This document shows positions 7,889 to 16,972 of a DNA stretch of 37,135 bases, one piece after another (within the stretch, counting starts at the first letter, position 1; each line of letters begins with the position of its first letter). Under the pieces are notes generated by a model that did no database searches, was not told the origin of the DNA, and worked only from the letters and a program-made list of their open reading frames with translations. Source of the stretch: Anaerolineae bacterium (lineage in GTDB: Bacteria > Chloroflexota > Anaerolineae > 4572-78 > J111); contig JAFGNV010000157.1 of NCBI GenBank assembly GCA_016926805.1, positions 1 to 37,135 on the forward strand, in the 5' to 3' direction. The position numbers and the translations under genes are program-made.

Positions 7889-7902
7889 CGAACGTATGTT
7901 CT
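7889..7902. promoter_or_regulatory. LexA (SOS) box candidate overlapping the transcription start
   Basis: CGAACGTATGTTCT matches 13 of 14 positions of the Gram-positive-type LexA operator CGAACRNRYGTTYG. It starts 2 bp after the -10, where a bound repressor would block initiation. LexA of this binding type has been described in some Chloroflexi; its use here is inferred. Confidence 0.5.
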
Positions 7903-7976
7903 ATTTGGCAAACAGGGTGATTTTGTTTATATTATTCCAGGTATTTCAATTTTTTGGCCCACGTTAGGAAAACATC

Positions 7977-8795
7977 ATGCCCAACAAATTAACCCTGGCA
8001 GCCATTTTTGCCCATCCAGACGACGAAGCCTTTGGTGCGGGAGGCACCCTGGCCAAATACGCTGGCGAAGGGGTGGATGTCCACCTAATCACCGCCACCC
8101 TGGGCGAGGCCGGTCAGGTAGCCAGCCCGGAGATAACCTTAACTCAACCTATCAGCGCCCTGCGCGAACATGAACTGCGCTGTGCCTGTCAACACTACGG
8201 CATTGAGCTGCATTTGCTGGGTTACGTTGACGGACAAACCACCATCGTGCCCCAAGACGCGGCTGTCTATAAAATTGTCAGGTTACTCCGTGAACTCAAA
8301 CCGCAGGTGGTCATCACCTTTGGACCGGACGGGGTGTATGGTCATTATGACCACCTGGCCGTTCATCGATGGGCTACGGCGGCGGTGCAACTATCCGGCC
8401 AGGCCGATTGCTGGCCGGAGGCCGGACCCGCCCATGCTGTGGCCAAGTTCTATCACCGGGCCTTGCCCGAAGAACAAGTAGCCCGAATGGAACAAATGAT
8501 GGGACACAACTATGTGCTAATGGAAAGCGTGCCCTTTCCCTTTGTGGGCTATCCAATGGAAAAAATCACCACCATCATCGATGCGCGTGATTACGCCGAG
8601 ACCAAGCTCAAGGGGATTCTTTGTCACGCCAGCCAATTAGCCCAGGATAATCCCTACCGGCAAACAGGCTTTGACCTGACCACCGACCCCCTATTTTGGC
8701 AAGAAACGTTTATCCTGGTCCAAAGCCAGCCAGGGATTCGGTCTGCCATTTCTACCAACCGCAAAGAAGATGACCTTTTTGCCGGGTTAAGATAA
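7977..8795 (+). CDS. PIG-L/LmbE family deacetylase
   Basis: The 272-residue protein belongs to the zinc-dependent PIG-L family, which removes N-acetyl groups from GlcNAc-type substrates, including mycothiol and bacillithiol precursors. The zinc-binding motif AHPDDEAFGAGGTLA is at residues 13-27. The second motif GPDGVYGHYDHLAVHRW, with the HxxxH-type ligands, is near residues 118-134. The length fits the family. The substrate cannot be read from the sequence: thiol biosynthesis (MshB/BshB type), lipid or antibiotic precursor deacetylation are all possible. It is a single gene with its own strong promoter and a possible SOS operator. Confidence 0.88.
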   Translation: MPNKLTLAAIFAHPDDEAFGAGGTLAKYAGEGVDVHLITATLGEAGQVASPEITLTQPISALREHELRCACQHYGIELHLLGYVDGQTTIVPQDAAVYKIVRLLRELKPQVVITFGPDGVYGHYDHLAVHRWATAAVQLSGQADCWPEAGPAHAVAKFYHRALPEEQVARMEQMMGHNYVLMESVPFPFVGYPMEKITTIIDARDYAETKLKGILCHASQLAQDNPYRQTGFDLTTDPLFWQETFILVQSQPGIRSAISTNRKEDDLFAGLR

Positions 8796-8813
8796 CGTTT
8801 AGAAACGTTTAGA
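8794..8813. repeat. Two-copy 10-bp direct repeat at the PIG-L gene stop
   Basis: AACGTTTAGA occurs twice in tandem at 8794-8803 and 8804-8813, overlapping the TAA stop codon. Confidence 0.7.
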
Positions 8814-8988
8814 GATGAAGGTTTCACGCCTGGGGCCAGTATAATAGAGCGTAGCGGGAAAACGAGCGGCCTGGAAACGGTAGTGGCTTGATCCTTACCC
8901 CTTTTGTGGAAGTGGGACAAGGCTCACCGGGATAAAGGAAAAACCTCAACCAATGGGGCCATCGGGTTAGAACACCTCTCCGGTAACC

Positions 8989-9021
8989 ACACCTGACAAA
9001 TTTCGAAAACCTGTCAGGTGT
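8989..9021. repeat. Palindromic repeat element
   Basis: ACACCTGACA (8989-8998) and TGTCAGGTGT (9012-9021) form a perfect 10-bp inverted repeat around the inner palindrome TTTCGAAA (9001-9008). No T-run follows, so it looks like an interspersed palindromic element rather than a terminator. Confidence 0.65.
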
Positions 9022-9087
9022 TCAAGAGTAGAATCGCTCACATAGCGCAAAATTCCTTAAAAAACTCAACCAGCGCCTGCTGGGGAC

Positions 9088-9116
9088 TTTACAAAACCGG
9101 CGAATTCGAGTATAAT
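9088..9116 (+). promoter_or_regulatory. sigma70-type promoter of greA
   Basis: TTTACA (9088-9093), a 17-bp spacer and TATAAT (9111-9116). Transcription would start near 9123, about 130 nt before the greA start codon. Confidence 0.75.
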
Positions 9117-9152
9117 AACGGGCGTATTAATCCAGGGAAGTGCGAACCAACT

Positions 9153-9181
9153 GAGGCCCGTCAAGGTCTCTGTTTTTTTTT
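9153..9181 (+). terminator. Possible leader terminator / attenuator of greA
   Basis: GAGGCC (9153-9158) and GGTCTC (9165-9170) form a 6-bp stem with one G-T pair and a 6-nt loop, followed by TG and nine Ts. It lies between the promoter and the coding region, so it would terminate part of the transcripts early. Confidence 0.55.
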
Positions 9182-9254
9182 AGTAATTCACGTCTTTTGT
9201 CTATGGCGCACATTATTTTGACAAAGGGGCACTTAGAAACAAGGAACATTTAAA

Positions 9255-9722
9255 ATGACTGACAAACCAGTTTATCTAACCGCAGAAGGCAAACAGAAAC
9301 TAGAAGAAGAGTTGACCTACCTGGTCAATGTTCGTCGTAAAGAAGTGGCAGCTGAAATCCAGGCAGCAAAGGATGAAGGCGATATCAGTGAAAACTCCGC
9401 TTACGACGAAGCCAAAATGACCCAAGGTTTTGTCGAAGGACGCATTCAAACCATCGAAGCGCAGTTGCGTAATGCCGTTATCATCGAAAAAAACGGCAAA
9501 TCCGACCGGGTAGATGTCGGCAGCAACGTTACCGTAGCTGAAGACGGTATGGGTGAAGAAACTTATCACATCGTCGGCTCGGCTGAAGCCGATCCCCTCA
9601 ATGGCAAAATTTCCAACGAGTCCCCCATTGGCAGGGCCTTGCTGGGAGCTAAACCCGGCGATCTGGTTACGGCTGAAACCCCTGGCGGCGAGATTATGTT
9701 TAAGGTGATTAAGGTTAGTTAG
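9255..9722 (+). CDS. greA: Transcription elongation factor GreA
   Basis: The 155-residue protein has the two-part Gre architecture. An N-terminal antiparallel coiled coil (1-75) carries the acidic tip at 40-47 (DEGDISEN, matching the GDLxEN tip that holds the catalytic acid residues), and a C-terminal FKBP-like domain has the GxxSPIGRALLGAKPGD motif. It enters the RNA polymerase secondary channel and stimulates cleavage of backtracked RNA. The ATG at 9255 follows an AAGGA-like site. An intrinsic terminator lies 30 bp after the stop. The mfd gene downstream also deals with stalled RNA polymerase. Confidence 0.97.
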   Translation: MTDKPVYLTAEGKQKLEEELTYLVNVRRKEVAAEIQAAKDEGDISENSAYDEAKMTQGFVEGRIQTIEAQLRNAVIIEKNGKSDRVDVGSNVTVAEDGMGEETYHIVGSAEADPLNGKISNESPIGRALLGAKPGDLVTAETPGGEIMFKVIKVS

Positions 9723-9752
9723 CTTGCGCCAAACGCCATCAGCGTGCATAAT

Positions 9753-9786
9753 AAGCGGGGTCGCCAAGGCCCCGCTTTTATTTTTG
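9753..9786 (+). terminator. Intrinsic terminator after greA
   Basis: AAGCGGGG (9753-9760) pairs with CCCCGCTT (9770-9777), followed by TTTTATTTTTGC. lysS would need read-through or its own promoter in the remaining 30 bp, and no clear promoter was seen there. Confidence 0.85.
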
Positions 9787-9808
9787 CTTTTGTGGAGAAA
9801 AACTTCTG

Positions 9809-11329
9809 ATGGAACAAGACCTGCACTACTTTAAAAACTTCGGCGAGCAAGTTGAACAACGACTGCATAAATTAACCAATTTTGCCAAGCGAGGCCAACT
9901 TCCCTATCCCCCGCGAGTTATCCGCCGTCATACCGCCGCCGAAGCCAACCAGATGTATGAAGCAGCTGAAAAAGAACTGCCCGACAACAGCGAGGAAAAG
10001 CCACAGCTCAACGTAGAGGTCGCCGGACGGTTGGTGGCTATTCGCAATATGGGCAAGAGCACCTTTGCCCACCTTCAAGACGGCAGTGGTCGCCTCCAAC
10101 TCTATTTCCGCCAGAACGACCTGGGGGACGAACGATACCAGCAATTTGTGAAAGATTTCGACCTGGGGGATTTTGTGGCTGCGCAAGGTTATCTCTTCCG
10201 CACCCGCACCGGCGAGGTTACGGTTCACGTGACCGATTATCAACTGGCAGCCAAGGCCCTGCATCCCCTGCCGGAAAAATGGCACGGGCTAAAAGACACC
10301 GAAACTCGCTACCGGCAGCGTTATCTGGATTTGATGACCAACCCGGAAGTGCGCGACATTTTTATCAAGCGCAGCAAAATCGTTTCGGCTATGCGCCGGT
10401 TTTTGGATGGCGAAGGTTTTTTGGAGGTCGAAACGCCGGCGTTGCAGCCTATTTACGGCGGGGCTATGGCCCGACCCTTTACCACCCATCACAACGCCCT
10501 GGACATGGAACTTTACCTGCGCATTTCCGATGAGCTTTACCTCAAACGCCTGATTGTCGGTGGCTTTGACAAGGTTTACGAAATCTGTAAAGACTTTCGT
10601 AACGAAGGCGTCAGCACCAAACACAATCCGGAATTTACCCAGATGGAATGTTACTGGGCCTACGCCGACTACCTGGATATGATGCGCCTGACCGAAACTA
10701 TGGTGGCCTTTATTGCCCGGGAAGTACTGGGCACCACCCAGATTATCTTTAACGGCAAAACGGTCAATTTAGAGCCGCCCTGGCAGCGCCTCAACCTGGC
10801 CGAAAGCATCAAACAACGCACCGAAATTGATATTTTTGACACCTATGGCGATGTCAAGGCGCTATGGAAAGAGTGCCAGTCACTCAAGTTGGATGTATCC
10901 CCCCAGCCAACCTGGGGCAAACTGGTCGATGAACTGCTGGGTGAATATGTCGAGCCAACCATTGTTGACCCGGCTTTTATCCACACTTACCCGCTGGACA
11001 TCTCACCGCTGGCCAAACAAAACCCGGACGACCCCCGCGTGGTGGAACGATTTGAGATTTTTGTGGCCGGGTTGGAAATGGGCAACGCCTACTCCGAGTT
11101 GAACGACCCCATCCTCCAGCGCCAGCGCTTTTTGGAGCAGCAACAGGGCAGCGCCGCTGGCGACGACGAGGCCCACCTGATGGACGACGCCTACGTGCTG
11201 GCCCTGATGCAGGGTATGCCCCCTACCGGCGGCCTCGGCATCGGCATCGACCGGTTGACCATGCTGCTGACCGACCAGCAGTCCATCCGCGAGGTGATTT
11301 TGTTCCCGCATCTGCGGGCCAGGGAGTAA
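9809..11329 (+). CDS. lysS: Lysyl-tRNA synthetase, class II
   Basis: The 506-residue class II synthetase attaches lysine to tRNA(Lys). It has an N-terminal OB-fold anticodon-binding domain (about 65-175), motif 1 around the GFLEVETPALQPIYGGA segment, motif 2 FRNEGVSTKHNPEFTQME, and motif 3 GLGIGIDRLTML near the C-terminus, ending in the typical ILFPHLR. Length fits bacterial LysS. The N-terminus, with LHYFKNFGEQVEQRL, is a normal leading helix. A GGAG ribosome site is about 12 nt before the ATG. A hairpin terminator follows. Confidence 0.97.
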   Translation: MEQDLHYFKNFGEQVEQRLHKLTNFAKRGQLPYPPRVIRRHTAAEANQMYEAAEKELPDNSEEKPQLNVEVAGRLVAIRNMGKSTFAHLQDGSGRLQLYFRQNDLGDERYQQFVKDFDLGDFVAAQGYLFRTRTGEVTVHVTDYQLAAKALHPLPEKWHGLKDTETRYRQRYLDLMTNPEVRDIFIKRSKIVSAMRRFLDGEGFLEVETPALQPIYGGAMARPFTTHHNALDMELYLRISDELYLKRLIVGGFDKVYEICKDFRNEGVSTKHNPEFTQMECYWAYADYLDMMRLTETMVAFIAREVLGTTQIIFNGKTVNLEPPWQRLNLAESIKQRTEIDIFDTYGDVKALWKECQSLKLDVSPQPTWGKLVDELLGEYVEPTIVDPAFIHTYPLDISPLAKQNPDDPRVVERFEIFVAGLEMGNAYSELNDPILQRQRFLEQQQGSAAGDDEAHLMDDAYVLALMQGMPPTGGLGIGIDRLTMLLTDQQSIREVILFPHLRARE

Positions 11330-11351
11330 AGTGGCCAGTTGTGAGTTGAAG

Positions 11352-11382
11352 CCCTTACTGAAAACGACCAGTAGGGATTTTT
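11352..11382 (+). terminator. Intrinsic terminator after lysS
   Basis: CCCTTACTG (11352-11360) pairs with CAGTAGGG (11369-11376) with one bulged T, then ATTTTT. Confidence 0.65.
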
Positions 11383-11407
11383 AGATTCGAACTTTTCCCC
11401 CTAATTA

Positions 11408-11416
11408 TGCTATAAT
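11408..11416 (+). promoter_or_regulatory. Extended -10 promoter upstream of mfd
   Basis: TGCTATAAT (11408-11416) is a perfect extended -10 element. No good -35 is seen at the right distance, which extended -10 promoters can lack. The leader to mfd would be about 185 nt and contains two inverted repeats. Confidence 0.5.
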
Positions 11417-11458
11417 TATAAGCTTGGTTATGAACAAAGTTGCAGAGTAGCAGGGGGT

Positions 11459-11528
11459 CTGTTCCAAATTTTTAGGCCATAGGGTAGGGACAGGACAATG
11501 TCCTGTCCCTACCGCCAAAATTTTGGGA
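11459..11528. repeat. Nested palindromic element (MITE/REP-like)
   Basis: The core is a perfect 15-bp inverted repeat around one base: GGTAGGGACAGGACA (11483-11497) and its complement at 11499-11513. Outside it, GTTCCAAATTTTTAGGC (left) and GCCAAAATTTTGGGAC (right) form an imperfect outer inverted repeat, giving an element of about 70 bp. Confidence 0.75.
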
Positions 11529-11536
11529 CGCATCCA

Positions 11537-11591
11537 GTAGCAGGTAGCAAAGTGACAACAAACTGCTATATGTTCCCCTGTTACCTGCTAC
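11537..11591. repeat. 10-bp inverted repeat just before mfd
   Basis: GTAGCAGGTA (11537-11546) and TACCTGCTAC (11582-11591) are perfect complements with a 35-nt loop. In the mRNA the right arm lies close to the TTG start. Confidence 0.65.
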
Positions 11592-11606
11592 CCTGATGGG
11601 TGTCGC

Positions 11607-14600
11607 TTGATAAATCTCTCGCCTTTACTCAAACTCTTCAACCAAATACCCGGCTACAACAGCCTGGCCGACGCCATCTTTCACGATAAATGGCCGGATG
11701 AATTGCGCCGTCCCTTGGGCGTGTTTACGGCGGCGCGTCCCGCGCTGCTGGCCGCGCTGCACGCGGATTTGCAGCGTCCTGTCTTCTTCATCACCGCCCG
11801 CGCCGACCGCGCCCGGATTCTGACCGAGCAAATTCAGATTTGGACGGAAAAGCCGGACAATGTTTACCGCCTGCCCGACCCCGATGCCCTGCCCCACGAA
11901 AAAGTAGCCTGGGGCTACGAAACCATCCAGGGACGGCTGGCGGCGCTGGCGGCGTTGGCCGCCTATCGCCACGCCGAAGGCCCCCCCCCTTTCATTATCA
12001 CCTCGGCCCGGGGTTTGATGCATAAGACGCTTCCACCTACAGAATTCACCTTGTTCCACTTCAAGGTGGGCCAACACATCAGCCTGAACGAGGTGGTAGG
12101 GCAGTGGGTAGAAATGGGTTACCAGCCGGAAGAGGTGGTTGAGATTCCCGGCAGTTTTAGCCGTCGGGGCGGCATTTTGGACATTTTTCCCCCCAACACC
12201 GCAATGCCGGTGCGCATCGAGCTTTTTGGCGACGAAATCGACTCGCTGCGCAGCTTTGATCCGGTCACCCAGCGCTCCGAAACCCGCCTGAAAGGCTTCA
12301 CGGTGGTTCCGGCCAGTGAAGCCCTACCCCGCTGCGCCGAACGAGCCGTCAACCAGTTGCAGCAGTGGGACCTGAGCAACCTGCAACCCAGCGCCAGAAT
12401 TGCCTTTGAAGAAGATATGGCCCGGCTGGCCAGCGGCACAACCTTCCGGGGAATTGAATATTACCTACCCTTCTTTTACAAGGGCCACCCCACTCAGTCC
12501 AACCAAACCTGGGGCGCGTCGCTGCTGGATTATCTACCGGCTGAGGCGCTGGTCTTCATTGAAGACCCGGAAGAATTGGCGGTGGTGGTCGACGAATTGG
12601 AAACGCAAGCTCGCACCCTCAAACAGGACCTGACCGATGTCGGCGATTTACCCGGCGAATGGCCCGATCCCTACTTTGGCTGGCAAACCCTGCCCAAGTC
12701 CCTGGCCGCCCGTCAGCCCATTGTGCTTGGTTTTACCCAACTTTTCTCGATGAACAATGAGGCAATGAACAATGAACAATTAGCCAGTGAACAATTAACA
12801 ATTAATAATTCACAATTCACAATCCACAATTTCTCCCCCTTTGCTCTTCAATCCACTTTTGTGCCAGCTCCGGCGTTTGGCGGGCAGGTTAAAAATGTGT
12901 TGCAAGAAGTTATAGAACGCAAGAAAAAAGGCGAGCGGGTGGTGCTGGTCAGCCGCCAGGCCGCGCGGTTGAGCAGCTTACTCGAAGAGCACGCCAAAAC
13001 AAGGGTCACGCCAGTGGAGGGGTTGCCTCCCGGCGATCCACCCCCACCATCGGGCAGCATCACCATAGTGCAGGGTTTGTTGATGGAAGGCTGGACAGCC
13101 GCCGGAGGCCAGCCGGAGGAGCAACCCCGGCTGTTTACCGTGATGTCCGACTCGGAATTGTTTGGCTGGAAGAAACCAACCACCGTCCGCCGGCCCAGGC
13201 CGCGCCGGGGCGTCACCCCGGAAACCTTTTTTGCCGACGTCAATCCCGGCGATTTGGTGGTGCATATCGAGCATGGGATTGGTCGCTACACAGGGTTGGT
13301 AAAGCTGGACTTTGAAGGAGTCGAGCGGGAATACCTGGCGGTTGAATACGCCAACAACGACAAACTGTATGTGCCCATCCACCAGGCCGACCGATTGGCT
13401 CGCTACGTGGGATTGGATGAACATGCCCCCATCCTCAACCGGCTGGGCGGGGCAGACTGGACCACGGTCAAACGTCGAGCCAAAAAAGCCGTTGAGGATA
13501 TTGCCAAAGAATTGCTGGAACTCTACGCCCGGCGAGAAGTTACGCCTGGCCACGCCTTCGCCCCCGACACCGACTGGCAGGCCGAGGTTGAAGACGCCTT
13601 TCCCTTTGTGGAAACCGACGACCAGTTACGGGCCATCCAGGAAGTCAAGATAGATATGGAAAAGCCCAAACCAATGGGACGCCTGGTTTGCGGCGATGTG
13701 GGTTACGGCAAAACCGAGGTGGCCTTGCGGGCCGCCTTCAAAGCAGTGATGGATGGGATGCAGGTGGCTATCCTGGCCCCCACCACCGTGTTGGTGCAGC
13801 AGCATTATCAAACCTTTAACCAACGTTTGGAGGCCTATCCGGTTAAAATTGAAATCCTGTCTCGCTTCCGCACCACCAGTCAGCAGCATGAAATCCTGCA
13901 ACACCTGGCCGAAGGGGTGACCGACATTGTGATTGGCACTCACCGTCTGCTCCAAAAAGACGTCAAATTCAAGAATCTGGGCCTATTGGTTATTGACGAA
14001 GAGCAACGCTTTGGTGTAAAACAAAAAGAAAAACTGAAAGCCCTGCGCACTCAGGTTGATGTGCTCACCCTGACCGCCACCCCTATTCCGCGCACCCTGC
14101 ACATGTCGCTGAGCGGGGTGAGCGACCTGAGCACCATTGACACCCCGCCGGAGGAACGGCTCCCGATCCAGACCACTGTTACCGAATACAATGAGTCCCT
14201 GATTCGCAAAGCGATTTTGCGGGAGATAGACCGGGGCGGGCAAATATTCTATGTATTCAACCGGGTAATAGGCATTGAACAGAAGGCTAACCGCATCCGC
14301 AATCTTGTGCCGGAAACCAGGGTGACCGTAGCCCACGGGCAGATGAGCCCGCGCCAGTTGGAACGAATCATGGTTGATTTTGTGGCAGGCGAGTTCGACG
14401 TGTTGGTCAGCACCTCGATTATTGAAAATGGGCTGGATATGCCTAACGTTAACACCATCATCATCGACCGGGCCGACCGCATGGGGCTGGCCCAGTTGTA
14501 CCAGTTGCGGGGTCGGGTAGGACGCGGCGCGGTTCAAGCTTATGCCTATCTGCTGACTCCCAAACACCACGAACTCAGCCCCGACGCTCGCAAGCGCCTG

Positions 14601-15275
14601 GAAGCTATCGCCGAAGCCAGCGAATTGGGCGCCGGATTCCGCATTGCCATGCGTGATCTGGAAATTCGGGGGGCGGGTGAATTGTTGGGGGCCAAACAGC
14701 ACGGCCACATTGCCGCTGTTGGTTTCGACCTGTACACCCGCCTGCTGGCCCAAGCCATCCGCGAACTAAAAGGCGAGTCGCCGCACCTGGTCATCGGCGA
14801 CGAGGCCGAAGCCTACCTGGCACCTCTGTCCGAAGGAATCCAATTGAATCTGCCCCTTCCGGCCTACGTGCCGGAAGATTATCTGCCAGAAGAAAAGTTG
14901 CGCCTGCGGTTGTATCGCCGTCTGGCCGGGATCAACACTCTCAAAGGCATCAACGAGATAGCGCAGGAACTGGAAGACCGTTTTGGCGAAATGCCAGAAC
15001 CAGTGGCCAATTTGCTGTATCAACTCAAACTCAAACTGCTGGCCATGGAGGCTGGAGTCAAGTCTATCATCACCGAGTCGGGGCAGGTCGTGATTCGGGC
15101 CGACAGTCTAGAAGGCGTTGATCGGGCCGGTTTGCAGCGGCGTCTTGGCGCGGCCACCAGAGTGACCCCGCGCCAGCTCGGTTTACCGCTCCATCCCAAC
15201 CAGGAAGTGTGGCAAGCCGAGTTAGAAAAAACCTTGCGTCTGATAGGGCGAATGGTTAATGATCCGGCGGGTTAG
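11607..15275 (+). CDS. mfd: Transcription-repair coupling factor (superfamily 2 DNA translocase)
   Basis: The 1222-residue protein recognises RNA polymerase stalled at DNA damage, pushes it off and recruits UvrA. In order: UvrB-homology module (about 1-345), a linker region, the CarD-like RNA polymerase interaction domain ([16 protein letters not shown] near residue 548), the helicase lobes with Walker [10 protein letters not shown] (about 696) and DEEQ box (about 797), the TRG region, and the C-terminal D7 domain. Residues about 382-409 are an Asn-rich low-complexity insertion encoded by a DNA repeat (12750-12832). The start is assigned to TTG at 11607 because no in-frame ATG lies near and an upstream stop limits the choice; the ribosome site is weak. 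The FHA-GAF-cyclase gene begins 24 bp downstream. Confidence 0.96.
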   Translation: MINLSPLLKLFNQIPGYNSLADAIFHDKWPDELRRPLGVFTAARPALLAALHADLQRPVFFITARADRARILTEQIQIWTEKPDNVYRLPDPDALPHEKVAWGYETIQGRLAALAALAAYRHAEGPPPFIITSARGLMHKTLPPTEFTLFHFKVGQHISLNEVVGQWVEMGYQPEEVVEIPGSFSRRGGILDIFPPNTAMPVRIELFGDEIDSLRSFDPVTQRSETRLKGFTVVPASEALPRCAERAVNQLQQWDLSNLQPSARIAFEEDMARLASGTTFRGIEYYLPFFYKGHPTQSNQTWGASLLDYLPAEALVFIEDPEELAVVVDELETQARTLKQDLTDVGDLPGEWPDPYFGWQTLPKSLAARQPIVLGFTQLFSMNNEAMNNEQLASEQLTINNSQFTIHNFSPFALQSTFVPAPAFGGQVKNVLQEVIERKKKGERVVLVSRQAARLSSLLEEHAKTRVTPVEGLPPGDPPPPSGSITIVQGLLMEGWTAAGGQPEEQPRLFTVMSDSELFGWKKPTTVRRPRPRRGVTPETFFADVNPGDLVVHIEHGIGRYTGLVKLDFEGVEREYLAVEYANNDKLYVPIHQADRLARYVGLDEHAPILNRLGGADWTTVKRRAKKAVEDIAKELLELYARREVTPGHAFAPDTDWQAEVEDAFPFVETDDQLRAIQEVKIDMEKPKPMGRLVCGDVGYGKTEVALRAAFKAVMDGMQVAILAPTTVLVQQHYQTFNQRLEAYPVKIEILSRFRTTSQQHEILQHLAEGVTDIVIGTHRLLQKDVKFKNLGLLVIDEEQRFGVKQKEKLKALRTQVDVLTLTATPIPRTLHMSLSGVSDLSTIDTPPEERLPIQTTVTEYNESLIRKAILREIDRGGQIFYVFNRVIGIEQKANRIRNLVPETRVTVAHGQMSPRQLERIMVDFVAGEFDVLVSTSIIENGLDMPNVNTIIIDRADRMGLAQLYQLRGRVGRGAVQAYAYLLTPKHHELSPDARKRLEAIAEASELGAGFRIAMRDLEIRGAGELLGAKQHGHIAAVGFDLYTRLLAQAIRELKGESPHLVIGDEAEAYLAPLSEGIQLNLPLPAYVPEDYLPEEKLRLRLYRRLAGINTLKGINEIAQELEDRFGEMPEPVANLLYQLKLKLLAMEAGVKSIITESGQVVIRADSLEGVDRAGLQRRLGAATRVTPRQLGLPLHPNQEVWQAELEKTLRLIGRMVNDPAG
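12750..12832 (+). repeat. In-frame AT-rich repeat insertion inside mfd
   Basis: A stretch made of short units (ATGAACAATGA, GTGAACAATTA, AACAATTA, then AATTCACA) on the left and their partial complements on the right. The base composition is far more AT-rich than flanking mfd. It adds about 28 residues with repeated NNE, NN and TI motifs without breaking the frame. The style matches intergenic low-complexity palindromic repeats. Confidence 0.75.
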
Positions 15276-15299
15276 TTATATTTTACAAAGGCATAGGCT

Positions 15300-16922
15300 A
15301 TGATTATCATCGAATACTCATATCTTTCTATAAAAAAGAAGTTCAACTCCGACAAGGACGTCATTATCATTGGACGCCCCGCCGAGGGCCGAGAGGTGGA
15401 TTTGGATCTGACCCCGGATACCACGGTTTCGCGTCGTCATGGCCGGCTGACGTTTGCCGACGGGGCTTATTGGCTCGAAGACCTGGGCAGCCGCAGCGGT
15501 ACCTGGGTGAATGACCAAAAGGCTACCTCCAAAACTCGACTGGTTCTGGGCGACCGCATCACTATGGGACAGACAACGCTCATTGTACAAAGAGTAGATA
15601 ACCGCTTATCGGAAATGGATGACGTGCGGGTAACTCAACCCGTTGATGTTAAAGAGGGCGTGCTCACCAGCACGGTCAGGGCCACCGAGTTACCTTCCAA
15701 CCTGCTATTGACGGAAGAACCGGACATCTCCACCGAAAGTATCCGGCGCCGTCTGGCCGCTTTTTACGAATTAGGCACCATTTTGAGTACCGTGGAAACT
15801 GTTGAACCCTTGCTCAAAATCGTAGTCGAACATCTTTGCAGCGCCATCCCCGGCGCGCAACGGGCCGCCCTACTTCTCCTATCGGACGGTGAACTGATGT
15901 TAAAAGCGCGGGTGCCGGAAAAGGCCAGGCCCTCCGTCAGTCTCAATTTGGCCCAACGCGCCATAGAAGAACAGGAAGCCTTCACCTGGCGGCGTGACGA
16001 AGAAAACCAGAGCAGCCAGCTCACCGACAGTATCATCGGTCACGGCACCCAATGCGCCATGTACGTCCCCCTCATCTGGCAGGAGGAAGTATTAGGCATT
16101 GTTTACGTAGACAACTTTATTACTGGCGATGCTTTTAAGGTTGACGACCTGCGCCTGTTGACGGCAATGGCCAACCAGGCTGCCATGTTTGTTAAAAACC
16201 ATGCCCTGCAAGAAGAGTTGCGCCATCAAGAGGTGATTCGTTCCAACTTGCTCCGCCAGTTCTCACCCCAGGTGGCAGGCCATCTTGAAAATCTAATGAA
16301 AGAACGCGGCGATTTGGGGCTGGGCGGCGAACGGGTTGAACCGGTCACTATTCTGGCTTCAGACGTGCGTGGCTTCACCGCCCTTAGCGCCGAGATGGAC
16401 CCCAAGGATGTGATGGAGATGCTTAACCAGTTATTTGGGGCCTGCCTGCCGATCATCTTCCAATACAACGGCACGGTAGACAAGTACATTGGCGATGGTC
16501 TGCTAGCCGTATTTGGCAGCCCCAATCCCGATCCGGAAGGGCAGCAATGGGAGAACGCAGTGCAGGCAGCGCTGGACATGCAACACGCGGTTTATCGGCT
16601 GGGCCGGCAGTGGCGTGGTCTGGGTCTGCCGGTTTATCAGATCGGCATCGGCATTCACACTGGCGCGGTTCTACAAGGGTTCATCGGTTCCAGGGAGCAA
16701 ATGGAGTACACCGTTATTGGCGATACGGTCAACCGCGCTTCGCGTTACTGCGATGGGGCGGGCAAGGGTGAAGTGGTTATCAGCTCGGCGGTTTACAAAC
16801 ACGTGGCTGGATTTGTTGATGTTGCGCCAAAAATCATCAAGTCCCGCCATCCGGATACCGAACCCGATCTGGAAGCCTATGTGGTCAAGGGTTTTGGTAC
16901 GCGGGCATTGGGAGGGCGATAA
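15300..16922 (+). CDS. FHA-GAF-class III adenylate/guanylate cyclase
   Basis: The 540-residue protein is a soluble signalling enzyme that would make a cyclic nucleotide. An FHA domain (about 20-95; RRHGRLTF and LGSRSGTWVN are phosphothreonine-binding landmarks) is followed by a GAF domain (about 150-305) that may bind a small ligand, and a class III cyclase domain (about 345-530). Metal-binding Asp residues are in ILASDVRGF (D355) and KYIGDGLLAVFG (D399). Lys395 is at the purine-selecting position and QMEYTVIGDTVNRASR carries the Asn/Arg catalytic residues. These favour cAMP, though substrate should be tested. It starts 24 bp after mfd and probably shares its transcript. The FHA domain implies control by Ser/Thr phosphorylation. 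Confidence 0.88.
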   Translation: MIIIEYSYLSIKKKFNSDKDVIIIGRPAEGREVDLDLTPDTTVSRRHGRLTFADGAYWLEDLGSRSGTWVNDQKATSKTRLVLGDRITMGQTTLIVQRVDNRLSEMDDVRVTQPVDVKEGVLTSTVRATELPSNLLLTEEPDISTESIRRRLAAFYELGTILSTVETVEPLLKIVVEHLCSAIPGAQRAALLLLSDGELMLKARVPEKARPSVSLNLAQRAIEEQEAFTWRRDEENQSSQLTDSIIGHGTQCAMYVPLIWQEEVLGIVYVDNFITGDAFKVDDLRLLTAMANQAAMFVKNHALQEELRHQEVIRSNLLRQFSPQVAGHLENLMKERGDLGLGGERVEPVTILASDVRGFTALSAEMDPKDVMEMLNQLFGACLPIIFQYNGTVDKYIGDGLLAVFGSPNPDPEGQQWENAVQAALDMQHAVYRLGRQWRGLGLPVYQIGIGIHTGAVLQGFIGSREQMEYTVIGDTVNRASRYCDGAGKGEVVISSAVYKHVAGFVDVAPKIIKSRHPDTEPDLEAYVVKGFGTRALGGR

Positions 16923-16972
16923 AATAACTACTACTCGTGTCGACAAAGGGTTCGGCCTACTCAGCCAGAGGA

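Larger units (their letters stand above)
8796..9254. other. Intergenic region upstream of greA
   Basis: About 460 bp with no credible coding frame. It holds the short direct repeat, a 10-bp inverted repeat at 8989-9021, the greA promoter at 9088-9116 and a hairpin/T-tract at 9153-9181. A 67-residue open frame at 9018-9221 overlaps promoter and hairpin and is rejected. Confidence 0.6.

Noticed and set aside
9018..9221. 67-residue frame upstream of greA
   Set aside because: It overlaps the promoter and the hairpin plus T-tract; no start signal or homology.
13983..14753. 256-residue open frame on the minus strand
   Set aside because: Antisense to the conserved helicase lobes of mfd.
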